Made by a program: the position numbers and the translations under genes. 64,000 nucleotides of DNA from Haematococcus lacustris (Eukaryota > Chlorophyta > Chlorophyceae > Chlamydomonadales > Haematococcaceae): positions 6,063,208 through 6,127,207 of the forward strand of contig JASKMD010000025.1 of assembly GCA_030144725.1 (NCBI GenBank), written 5' to 3'. Every line of letters begins with the position of its first letter. Within the stretch, counting starts at the first letter, position 1. The notes under the pieces were generated by a model. That model worked only from the letters and a program-made list of their open reading frames with translations, ran no database searches and was not told the DNA's origin. Of this stretch, positions 53,100-63,426 are shown one piece after another.

Positions 53100-54230
53100 G
53101 CTATTGATGACCTGCAGCAAACAAGGGGCATGCTAGCCATCAGGCTTGGTACCAAGAGCCACAAATCTGCTTCATGCTGGCCACTCACCGTTTGCTGGGG
53201 TGGGGTGGGGTGGGGTGGGGTGGGGTGGGGTGGGGTGGGGTGGGGTGGGGTGGGGTGGGGTGGGGTGGGGTGGGGTGGGGTGGGGTGGGGTGGGGTGGGG
53301 TGGGGTGGGGTGGGGTGGGGTGGGGTGGGGTGGGGTGGGGTGGGGTGGGGTGGGGTGGGGTGGGGTGGGGTGGGGTGGGGTGGGGTGGGGTGGGCTAGGG
53401 GAGGGGTGGGGTGGGCAAGGGGTGGGCGTGTGACCGTCACACCTGCAAGCAACAAGGGGCGTGCTCACGGTAAGGCTGGGCAATGGGGGCCACTGATGTG
53501 CAAGGGGCTGGCCACTCACTGTTATCTCCATGTGCCATTGCTGACTCCTTGCTGCCTCCTTGTTGGCTGCTGCTCCTCCCTCCTGGCTGTGCCTCCTGGC
53601 TGTGGGGGGCATGGGCCTCTTGGCCTTGGCCAACCACTTGCCTTGCCCATGCCTCCTGGCTGCCACTCCTGGCTGCCGCTCCTAGCTGCTGCTCCTGGCT
53701 GCCGCTCCTGGCTGCTCCTCTTGGCTGCTCCTCTTGGTTGGGCCTCCTGGGGAGTGGTGGGTCTGGCAGGTGGTGCCACCAAGGGTGAGGGTGAGGGTGT
53801 GCACTCCTGTCCTGGGTCCTGTCCTGGGTCCTGGGTACTATGTGCACTCCTGGCCTGGGTAAGGGTGAGGGAGAGGAGGAGGAGGGGGGTGTGAGGGAAG
53901 GAGGTGAGGGGGAGGAGGTGAGGGGGAGGAGGGAGAAGAGGTATGTTGCTCCTTGCTGCCGCTCTGGCTGCTGAGCTGACCATCACACCTGCAGCAAACA
54001 AGGGGCGTGCTAGCGGTTAGGCAGGGTACAAGGGGTCACTTATGTGCGTGGGGCTAGCCACTCACTGCTTGCTCCATGCGGTCCCTTGATCATTCCTTAG
54101 GGGGAGGGAGAGGGGGAGTAGGGGGTCTGGCAGGTGGTGGTGGGCAGTGTGGTAGGGAGGAGGGAGGAGGGAAGAAGGAGGAGGGAAGAGCGAGGAGGGA
54201 GGAGGGTACGCTTTTGCTCTTGTCCGCCGC
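53100..54230. repeat. Dispersed unit CACCTGCAGCAAACAAGGGG, three diverged copies
   Basis: Copies near 53107, 53440 and 53980 share a CAAACAAGGGGCGTGCTAGC-like phrase, then a TGGCCACTCAC phrase, and are each followed by different low-complexity tracts (GGGGT, GCTGCC, GAGGGAGGAGG). A related phrase is at about 6390. Confidence 0.5.
53200..53420. repeat. (GGGGT)n simple repeat
   Basis: About 38 GGGGT pentamers, then degenerate GGGGAGGGGT. G-rich on plus. Frames reading VGWGGVGWGG or PTPPHPTPPH come from this tract. Confidence 0.95.
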
Positions 54231-54234
54231 CCTG

Positions 54235-54950
54235 GCTGCCGCTACTTGTTGCCGCTGTGGTTGCTGCTTCTGGCTGATGGAAGGTGCCACTGCGCCTTGG
54301 CACTGAACCTGCTCAAGCAACACATGGCACATGACACATGCCGCGCTCCAACCTCGCGGTCGCACCTCAGAGTCGCATCTATGCATCGCACCTTTACAAG
54401 CTACCTTTGTGCCGTTCGCCCTCAACTCTGCTTGATCACAAATACCCTATTCCTTTCGCTGATCACTAATGGCTGCGAAACCGCTCTGCATGCTGGCCTC
54501 TTGGCTGACGACTGATGGCTGCGAAGGCTAGCTGGCCCGCATTTCATGGCCGGCTGCGAGGCTGCGCATTTGGGCGCTGTCGATGTCGCTGCTGCTGAGT
54601 TTGGGATGGACGTGTCGCGTGTTGCGTGTTGCTGCATTACTGCGGGCTTTGCGAGGTCGACATGGTTTCCTCTCATGGCGCCTCGCGACCTCATGGCACA
54701 CCAACGGCATGCTTGGTGGCAGCTAGCGCACATCTCAATACCCAGCCCGTCAGTTTTCGCGCTCATGCATGCAAGTCACATGCACAATTGATAATTGACT
54801 CTGCAGTGCGAGACCCTGCCAGGGCTGTGACTATACGGGGTAAGTTACGGATATACGGGTGGTAACCCGTACGTATGTATATCCGTAAGTAATACGGGTC
54901 AAATCCGGATCCAACCGCCACCCGTATGTGTGAAGCACCCAGTGACCTTC
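54235..54950. other. Element E interior, no recognised gene
   Basis: Mixed sequence with short frames on both strands and no domain match. A 45-bp hairpin of TTACGGATATAC and its inverse lies at 54847-54891. Confidence 0.4.
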
Positions 54951-54954
54951 AAGC

Positions 54955-55620
54955 CCCGCACAAGGTCAGGGTTGACTTAGGTGAAATCGATGCTTTGAGC
55001 GAGACCCTGCACAAGGTCAGCGAAACCCTGCACTAGGTTAGCGAAACCTTGCACAAGGTCAGGGTTGACTTAGGTGAAATCGATGCTTTGAGCGAGACCC
55101 TGCACAAGGTCTGCGAAACCCTGCACAAGGTTAGCGAAACCTTGCACAAGGTCAGGGTTGACTTAGGTGAAATCGATGCTTTGAGCGAGACCCTGCACAA
55201 GGTCAGCGAAACCCTGCACAAGGTTAGCGAAACCTTGCACAAGGTCAGGGTTGACTTAGATGAAATCGATGCTTTGAGCGAGACCCTGCACAAGGTCAGC
55301 AAAACCCTGCACAAGGTTAGCGAAACCTTGCACAAGGTCAGGGTTGACTTAGATGAAATCGATGCTTTGAGCGAGACCCTGCACAAGGTCAGCGAAACCC
55401 TGCACAAGGTTAGCGAAACCTTGCACAAGGTCAGGGTTGACTTAGGTGAAATCGATGCTTTGAGCGAGACCCTGCACAAGGTCAGCGAAACCCTGCACTA
55501 GGTCTTAGAACCCTGCACAAGGTTAGCGAAACCCTGCACAAGGTCAACTGAAACCCTGCACAAGGTTTCAAAGGCTATTTGAGCCTCAAAGTACGATTAA
55601 ACCGTGTGCAGGGTTTCAGT
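54955..55620. repeat. 93-bp tandem repeat with AAACCCTGCACAAGGT motifs
   Basis: The phrase AAGGTCAGGGTTGACTTAG starts near 54963, 55056, 55149, 55242, 55335 and 55428, exactly 93 bp apart; degenerate half-units continue to about 55600. The plus frame reads as 31-residue units (ETLHKVSETLHKV) that would be helical, but the opposite strand is also open, so coding is not established. Confidence 0.85.
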
Positions 55621-55624
55621 AAAC

Positions 55625-56270
55625 CGGCCTCCATTCCTTACTGGCTTTGACTTTGCACATGCTACCTACTAGGTTGGGCTTCTATTCTGATGCCTGACAA
55701 CTCCTCATACTCAAAAATTTTAAAAAGTCACTTCAGTCAGTTAGCACCATCTCCCTTAGCCAAATTCGGGGTGAGGGCCCAGCCGCAGGTCGAGCAGCTC
55801 ACGCAATGACCAAGAATTTCACTTTGGCCCAAGGGAGTCTTCTCCTCCACTAGGTCACAGCAGCCTACATACCAAGTCTCAGACCTCAACTCGCAAGTTT
55901 GCCGAGCCAGCCAGCCCTTATTTGCCAGGAGTGTCTACGCCGCTGCTGCCTTGCTCGGTAATGGAGATGGGGGTGATTCATTATTGGCATCCTGCACACA
56001 CAATCACAAAGACAAGGTCTTGGGGCACACACCACAAAACATGCTTATTAATTAGTTCTAATTAATCAAATCGTAAGGCTCACGACAGTTGTGTGCTTCC
56101 CTCAGCTGCTCATGCCTGGCATGCGTTTCACAAGTGTTCACACGAACTTCAAACTGACCTAGACAAGGTGAGGTAAATTACAACCTTACTCACCTCTTGC
56201 TCACTGTTTTCAAGAGCTGGTTCCCTTGCTGCACTCCTGCTTGGAAGAGCCTTGGGCTGCTGAGGGTTTG
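55625..56270. other. Element E interior, right part
   Basis: Unique-looking sequence of lower GC. A minus-strand exon-like stretch sits at about 56170-56260 (see the candidate gene starting at 56475). Otherwise nothing is recognised. Confidence 0.4.
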
Positions 56271-56280
56271 ATGCTGATCT

Positions 56281-56475
56281 TCACAACAGCCAAGCACCTG
56301 TGGAGGTCAGCAGATTTGGTTGCATGTGTTGACATTGTATGCAGAACGCACTAAGAAACAGCACCCCGTGCTTACCTGAGATGTATTCGCGAGTCGCCCA
56401 GTCCAACGGCAGCAAAGGCTGCTCGGCACGGAAATGCCCCGGCCACCAATTCATCTCTCCTGTTGCGACACGCAT
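56281..56475 (-). CDS. Candidate first exon of an unrecognised gene in element E
   Basis: ATG at 56475 on minus reads MRVATGEMNWWPGHF, then PLLPLDWATREYIS, then a good donor (CTCAG/GTAAGC). A downstream stretch (about 56257-56170) ends with AAGAG/GTGAGT and looks like a second exon, though the joining acceptor is unclear. Composition is less biased than its surroundings. It may be what is left of an element-encoded gene reading inward from the right terminus. No family recognised. Confidence 0.3.
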   Translation of the reverse strand: MRVATGEMNWWPGHFRAEQPLLPLDWATREYISGKHGVLFLSAFCIQCQHMQPNLLTSTGAWLL

Positions 56476-56666
56476 ATAAACAGATGGCGAATGACATTGC
56501 GAAGCTAATCAAGTCGTCGAGACAATGCAGTACAATCGACAAAAGAGGGCCTAACCTGCTAGCGACACCGTTGTGAGATGTAGAGCCCAATGGTGGAAGA
56601 ATTACATGCAGCGGATCAAAGACGGTGCCAAAAAGTGAATTGCGGGGCCAATGGCGGGGGTGACCC

Positions 56667-56958
56667 TGAGCATTAACCTGTTGCACAGAAGCAGACTCTT
56701 CCTCGACAAGAGCATACTTTCCAACACTGGCTGTACGTTTTCAAGTGTTTAACAACTCCTGTCTTATGAGTGCGTTCTTCATTTATAGTGTGTGTGCTCA
56801 GTGACACCGAGTGATGGGTGGTGTTAAGCGCGAGATGTGTTAATGCTCGTATAGATTCTCTTTCACGTGGTATTCATGCGGCGAAGCCTAGTTCCACAGA
56901 TTTGCTGTCGTGGTATGAGTGGCTTGCGCGAAGGCGGCAGTGGCGGGGCAGCGCACCG
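56667..56958 (+). promoter_or_regulatory. Upstream region of the ankyrin gene
   Basis: 292 bp between the right end of element E and the chosen start codon. A TATA-like ATTTATAG lies at 56781-56788, about 170 bp before the ATG. An open frame runs in from 56818 but is taken as 5' UTR. Confidence 0.4.
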
Positions 56959-59900
56959 ATGGGTGCCGCAGTATCGACCTGTTTATTAGCGACCCACCAG
57001 CTGCAGTTGCTGAAGGCGGTGGAGCTCGGCGATGTTCATACTATCACTGAGGCTGTGCGCCGAAGCCCGCAAGTATCTTTTGAGCCTGTGTTTCCCGGGA
57101 GGAATACGCTCCTCCATGCCACCTCTCGCTACGGCCAAACCTCCATCCTCATTGCACTGATTGCTGTGGCGGACGAACTACGCACGTCATGGAAGCCCGC
57201 AGGTGCCAGCCGCATACGGAGCAGCGATTGGCTAAAACCGGTATGCCGCCCTCATAATTTGCTGACCGATTGATCACCTCTTCAACAGCTCGTACATGCT
57301 TGCATGTTATGTGCAGTTTCGTTGCACCTCCTATGAAACGCCAACACCCCTGGAGCGCCAGCCCAGCTCTCCTCCCACTCCCGCCTCCCCCTCACTTTCA
57401 GCTCAGCAACCCAGCCCAGCTGAGTCTCCAGCCACACCCAGTGCTCCAGATGATGCAGCAGCAGGCGATGGCCTCCCACTTACCAAAGCATTGGTAAACT
57501 TGGTGAATGCCAAGGGCCAGAGCCCGCTCATCATAGCAGCCAGCAGGGGTCATGTGGACGTAGTGCAGCTGTTGCTAGACATGGTGAGAAGCGTAGGCAG
57601 AGGCGGGGACAGGATGGGGAAGACTGGTGAAGAGGGGGATGGTAGCAGTCAGGGACAGGGCAAGGCAAGCGCTGCGAAATGAAAATAATGGCACCCACCC
57701 ACCCACCCACCCACCCACCCACCCACCCACCCACCCACCCACCCACCCACCCACCCACCCACCCACCCACCCACCCACCCACCCACCCACCCACCCACCC
57801 ACCCACCCACCCACCCACCCACCCACCCACCCACCCACCCACCCACCCACCCAGCTGCTCGTTCATCACTTCAATTGTACCGTAGCATCTAGCATGTTGA
57901 GCCAATGAGCCTGTAGCAATGCTGACGGGAATAGGCCGTGAAATGATGAGGATGAGGATGAGGATGAGGATGAGGATGAGGATGAGGATGAGGGTGCGGA
58001 TGGCAGGACTCCTAGCCCTGAGCCTGGTGGGCACATACATCACCCCAGGGTGTGGAGGGTGGCTAGGTCAGGCTTGCCATGCTGTGTGTGTGTGTGTGTG
58101 TGTGTGTGCGTCAGCGGAGAGAGGGGGCAGGGTGGGGCTGGGCTGGAGGGTGGTCCCCTTCCTAACCCCTGCCGCCTGTGGCGCTGTGTGGTGTGGTGCA
58201 GGGTGCAGATCCCCTGTGTGTGGACAGCGTGGAGGGCTGCACGGTGCGCAGCGGGCCGCAGGGGTGGGCAGGGAGGTAGGGCTGCAGGGGCCTGTCGGCA
58301 CAGCGGGGCTGTAGGGGCTGAAGGGGCTGTGTGTGCCCACCCTCCCACCCTGCTCTTGGCCTGCACCCCCTCCTGCTCCTTCCCCTGCTTGGGTGACGGC
58401 CGGCGCTGTGGTTGCTGGTGCAGGCCCTGCACTATGCTGCCATGTACGGCCACGCCCTGGTGGCACACATGCTGCTCAGCAGCCCTGCTGCCCAGGGGGA
58501 CGACACCTGCACCAACAGGTACACGCAGGGACACAGGGGCCACCTCCCTCCACACGCAGCTGGACTCACACCGACTAGACTCACACTGCACAGAGGAAGG
58601 GCGCAGGGGCAGGGGCAGGGCGGGGTAGTTTATGGTAGTTCCGTTGCTGCACTGGGGCTGCCTGGTCTCACAACACACTAGGTAGGGGCGCAGGGGCAGG
58701 GTGGGGTAGGTGCGTTGGACAGTGATCCTGCATGCGCCTACCCCAGCATGGCCTCCACAAAGGGAGCCAGCCAGCCACTGGACGCTCCGCCAGCAGTGCG
58801 TCACGAACACGCCTCGTGAGTCCAACACCAGGTTCAGCTGCTGTAGGCTGGCCCTAACTCCAGCGGCTGGGCCTGGCCTGGTGTCGGTTGCCTGAGGGCA
58901 CGTGGGATGGCTTAGCTCGAGGGCATGCATGAGCCCAGGTCGCTTGGGGGTTGCTACGCGATTGCTGAGACCAAGGCTCTGAACGTGCACATGGCCAGTT
59001 TGAGGGGGGCTGGCCAGCTTGCATGACACATTGCCAGCTGCCTGAGAGATGACCTGCGATGGCTAAGCCTAAGGGCATGCATGAGCCCATGTTGTGTGAG
59101 GGTGATTGCCACGTATCATTGTTCCTTGGCCCACTGCCAAGTACTCGACAGATGTGAAGGGTCCAACAGATGTGAACGGTCAGGCCCCCTCCCTCACCCT
59201 ATGGGTGTGTGTGTGTGTGTGCTCTGCATGCCCTGCTGCTGCTGCTGCTACTGCTGCTGCTGCTGCTGCTGTGAGGGTGATGGTGGCTGTGGGGGTGGCG
59301 GCGCATGCACTGCACTGCGGGTGTGGGCCGCATGCGGTACTGTACTGCACCGTACTGCACTGTACTGCATTCTGCTGTGCTGTGCAGGCTGGTGGACGTG
59401 TTGAGCCACAACGGAGCCGCGGCCCTGCACTATGCCAGCGATGCAGGCCACCACCACCTCGTCAAAGTGCTGTGCGACAGAGGTGGGCAAGGGGCGGGTC
59501 AGGAAAGCTGGGCAGCGGGCACTGGGGCGGCATGGGCATGGGAGGGCACTGGGGCTGGCAGCAGGCAGGGGAGTCTGAAGCTCGTGGAGAGGTGTTGTGC
59601 AGGTGTTGTGGAGGGGACAAGGGGAAGGGCAGGGGTCACACAGGGGGCCGGGCTGGCAGCAGGCAGGGGAGGGTGGACGCAGGGCAGTCTGCAGCTTGCA
59701 GGCTGAAGATGTGTGTTGGAGGGTACAGAGGGTTAGGGGCAGGGGTGATACAGGGGGCCAGGGGGGGGGGGGATGGGGTTCTGGGCTTGGGTGTGACGGA
59801 GTGTGATCAGGGCCAGGGGGGCTAGGCATCACAACAGGCGGCAATGCACGCAGCCTCGCCTCAGTCCCGGTCCCAGCCCCACCTCGCCCCACCCCGCAGC

Positions 59901-62900
59901 ACCCTAGCTACTTTACTGCCAAAACTGCTCCCACACCACCCTCCACCCTTGCCTACCCCCACCCTTGAGCCCCTCCTACCCTCCCCCTGCCCACCTGCCC
60001 ACCTCCACCCTGACCCCCCTGCCCCCCTGCCCCCCTTCAACCCCCCTCCCTGCCCCCTTGCCCCCCCCCCTGACGCACATCTTGAGCCTGCTGGGGCCTG
60101 CCTGGCTGCAGGGGCGGACCTGGGGCGCCCCATACGGCCGCTGCGCTTCCAGTGGCTGCTTATCCACTACGGCTCCACACCCCTCCACCTGGCGGCTGAG
60201 CAGGGCCACCTCAAGGTCAGCAGGGCCGCAGGGCCAGGGCCAGGGCCAGGGCCAGGGCCAGGGCCAGGGCCAGGGCCAGGGCCAGGGCCAGGGCCAGGGC
60301 CAGGGCCAGGGCCAGGGCCAGGGCCAGGGCCAGGGCCAGGGCCAGGGCCAGGGCCAGGGCCAGGGCCAGGGCCAGGGCCAGGGCCAGGGCCAGGGCCAGG
60401 GCCAGGGCCAGGGCCAGGGCCAGGGCCAGGGCCAGGGCCAGGGCCAGGGCCAGGGCCAGGGCCAGGGCCAGGGCCAGGGCCAGGGCCAGGGCCAGGGCCA
60501 GGGCCAGGGCCAGGGCCAGGGCCAGGGCCAGGGCCAGGGGCAGGGCCAGGGCCAGGGCCAGGGGCAGGGCCAGGGGCAGGGCCAGGGCCAGGGCCAGGGC
60601 CAGGGCCAGGGCCAGGGGCAGGGGCAGGGCCAGGGGCAGGGCCAGGGGCAGGGGCAGGGCCAGGGCCAGGGCCAGGGCCAGGGCCAGGGCCAGGGCCAGG
60701 GCCAGGGCCAGGGGCAGGGGCAGGGCCAGGGCCAGGGCCAGGGCCAGGGCCAGGGCCAGGGCCAGGGCCAGGGCCAGGGCCAGGGCCAGGGCCAGGGCCA
60801 GGGCCAGGGCCAGGGCCAGGGCCAGGGCCAGGGCCAGGGCCAGGGCCAGGGCCAGGGCCAGGGCCAGGGCCAGGGCCAGGGCCAGGGCCAGGGCCAGGGC
60901 CAGGGCCAGGGCCAGGGCCAGGGCCAGGGCCAGGGCCAGGGGCAGGGGCAGGGGCAGGGCCAGGGCCAGGGCCAGGGGCAGGGGCAGGGCCAGGGCCAGG
61001 GCCAGGGCCAGGGGCAGGGGCAGGGCCAGGGGCAGGGCCAGGGCCAGGGGCAGGGCCAGGGCCAGGGGCAGGGCCAGGGCCAGGGCCAGGGCCAGGGCCA
61101 GGGCCAGGGCCAGGGCCAGGGCCAGGGCCAGGGCCAGGGCCAGGGCCAGGGCCAGGGCCAGGGCCAGGGCCAGGGCCAGGGCCAGGGCCAGGGCCAGGGC
61201 CAGGGCCAGGGCCAGGGCCAGGGCCAGGGCCAGGGCCAGGGCCAGGGCCAGGGCCAGGGCCAGGGCCAGGGCCAGGGCCAGGGCCAGGGCCAGGGGCAGG
61301 GCCAGGGCCAGGGCCAGGGCCAGGGGCAGGGGCAGGGCCAGGGCCAGGGCCAGGGCCAGGGCCAGGGCCAGGGCCAGGGCCAGGGCCAGGGCCAGGGCCA
61401 GGGGCAGGGGCAGGGCCAGGGCCAGGGCCAGGGCCAGGGCCAGGGCCAGGGCCAGGGCCAGGGCCAGGGCCAGGGCCAGGGGCAGGGGCAGGGCCAGGGC
61501 CAGGGCCAGGGCCAGGGCCAGGGGCAGGGCCAGGGCCAGGGCCAGGGCCAGGGCCAGGGCCAGGGCCAGGGCCAGGGCCAGGGCCAGGGCCAGGGCCAGG
61601 GGCAGGGGCAGGGGCAGGGGCAGGGCCAGATCAGACCCCCGCATCACATGAACACACAGCACCCTATTCAGCCCCTACTCGGGTGATAAGGGATGTATGA
61701 TAGCAGCACAGGAGTGATGGTAGCTAGTACTCGGGGAGTAGGATGGTAGTAGGTTTGAAGGATTCGAAGAGTAGTAAGTTCGAAGGATGTTAACAAAAGA
61801 AACACGGGAGTGACAGCAGCAAACAAGGCCAGCTGCAGCACACTCCCGGCTGACACAACCTTATGCATGCAGGGGCATGCAGGGGCGATGCGAATGCATA
61901 ACCCATGAGGCTAGGGATGGGCCAGGGGCAGGGATGGGTGCCGTCACCCTGGCCCCCCTGTTCCGCACTCCCTGCTGCACTCCCTCGCCCCTGCCCCGCC
62001 TCCCAGCCCCCCCCTCCCGCCTGGCCGCCCCCCCCGTGTGTAGGTGGTGGTGCTCCTGTTGCGGCGTAGCCTGCAGCGCAACCCCCAGGGCCCTAACGCG
62101 CCCTTGCCGCCTGAGCTCGACCTGAGACTGGTCAGGGACAGGGCGGGCATGCGACCCCACCAGGTGCGGCCAGCGTCCAGGCAGGGCACCCCCGGCTGTG
62201 GGTGGCTGGGGAGGGGCAGGTGGGGGGCCGGGGGGGCGGCAGGGGGGGAGGGCAAGGGGGCAGGACACAGGGTGGGGGGGGTGGGGCGGGGCGGGAGGTA
62301 GGTGTAGGCCACCCCCCAACCCCTGCCGGCAGGCCGGCCAGCAGGCAGGCTGACCCCCCACCAGCCCACCTGCCTGCCGGATGCCTCCTCTTCCTGCCTG
62401 CCTCTTGCCAGCTGCCCTGCAGGTGGCCACCACCCACGCACTGCCCAATGACACATAGACTATCCATCATCCAATATTGACTCACTGTTGCTGATCAGGT
62501 GGCTGAGGTGATGCGCAGCTACAGAATTGCTCAGCTGCTGGATGAGTACCACCCAGGCAACCGGCAATGGATGTACGACCAAGTCAATGACTACTGCATC
62601 GCACTGCTGAGCCACCACTGCTGCTGAGCCACCACTGCTGCTGAGCCACCACTGCTGCCGGCTGCCCTGCTGCCGGCTGCCCTGCAGGTTGCCATGCTGA
62701 GCCACCACTACCGCATCGCACTGCTGCTCCAGCCTGGCCCGTCCCTGCACTGGCTCCTAGCGCCCCCCACCCTCCCTCCCCTGCTCCACCACCACCCCTG
62801 CCCACTCCTGGCCCAGATCGCCGCCACCGCCCTGCGCAAGCACCTGCTGGCCTGCATCAAGACAGCAGTGGCCCAGGCCAAGGCAGGAGCAGCAGGGGCA

Positions 62901-63385
62901 GCAGGGGCAGCAGGGGCAGCAGGGGCAGATGCAAAGCAGGTGGTGAAGGTGAAGGGGCAGCAGGCCAGGGGTTCAGGGGGGTGGGGTGGGGTGGCAGCAG
63001 CAGGGAGGCATCAGGGGGCTGAGGGGGGTGGGGGGGCTCACACTCCTTCAGGGAGGGGCAGGGCCTCTGGCCTGCTCCCTGACCCTGAGCTCCACCCCCT
63101 TGCCCAGTCAGCTAGCCATGAGGGGGGTCTGGGGAGTAGCAGCAGGGGCGAGGGGCCTACAGGTGCGCCCTTCCCAGCACTGCTGGCAGGCAGAGCTGTA
63201 GGCCCCCCTAGGGTGAGGGGCAGTGGCAGCAGCAGCCCTGGAATCAGCAGCACCAGCAGCAGCACCAGCAGCAGCACCAGCAGCAGCACCAGCAGCAGCA
63301 CCAGCAGCAGCACCAGCAGCAGCAGCAGCAGCGTGACTGATGCAAGAAGCAGCAGCAGGGGCAGGGGAGGGGGCAGCAGCAGTCC

Positions 63386-63426
<41 letters not shown>

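Larger units (their letters stand above)
50269..56666. mobile_element. Element E: 6.4-kb repeat-rich element with 27-bp inverted ends
   Basis: Ends are perfect 27-bp inverted repeats (50269-50295 and 56640-56666) starting GGGTCACCCCCGCCATTGG. The first 20 bp after the leading G (GGTCACCCCCGCCATTGGCC) match the terminus of the KDZ copies, suggesting the same family and mobilisation in trans. No transposase is seen inside. Flanking sequences do not form a target duplication: the left flank is KDZ copy C, the right is the promoter region of the ankyrin gene. This fits a later rearrangement at the left border. Confidence 0.7.

Noticed and set aside
52949..53455. Pro/His/Thr-repeat protein
   Set aside because: Translation of the (GGGGT)n tract on the opposite strand.
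54955..55500. 150-residue coiled-coil protein
   Set aside because: The 93-bp unit is a multiple of three and both strands are open; there is no start context, intron or non-repeat sequence to support coding.
57531..58043. Gly-Gly-Trp-Val or Pro-Thr-His repeat proteins
   Set aside because: Translations of the (CCCA)n tract in ankyrin intron 2.
59844..61700. Long Gly-Pro, Gly-Gln and Leu-Ala frames
   Set aside because: Produced by the GGGCCA hexamer, which cannot make stops; flanking splice sites show it is intronic.
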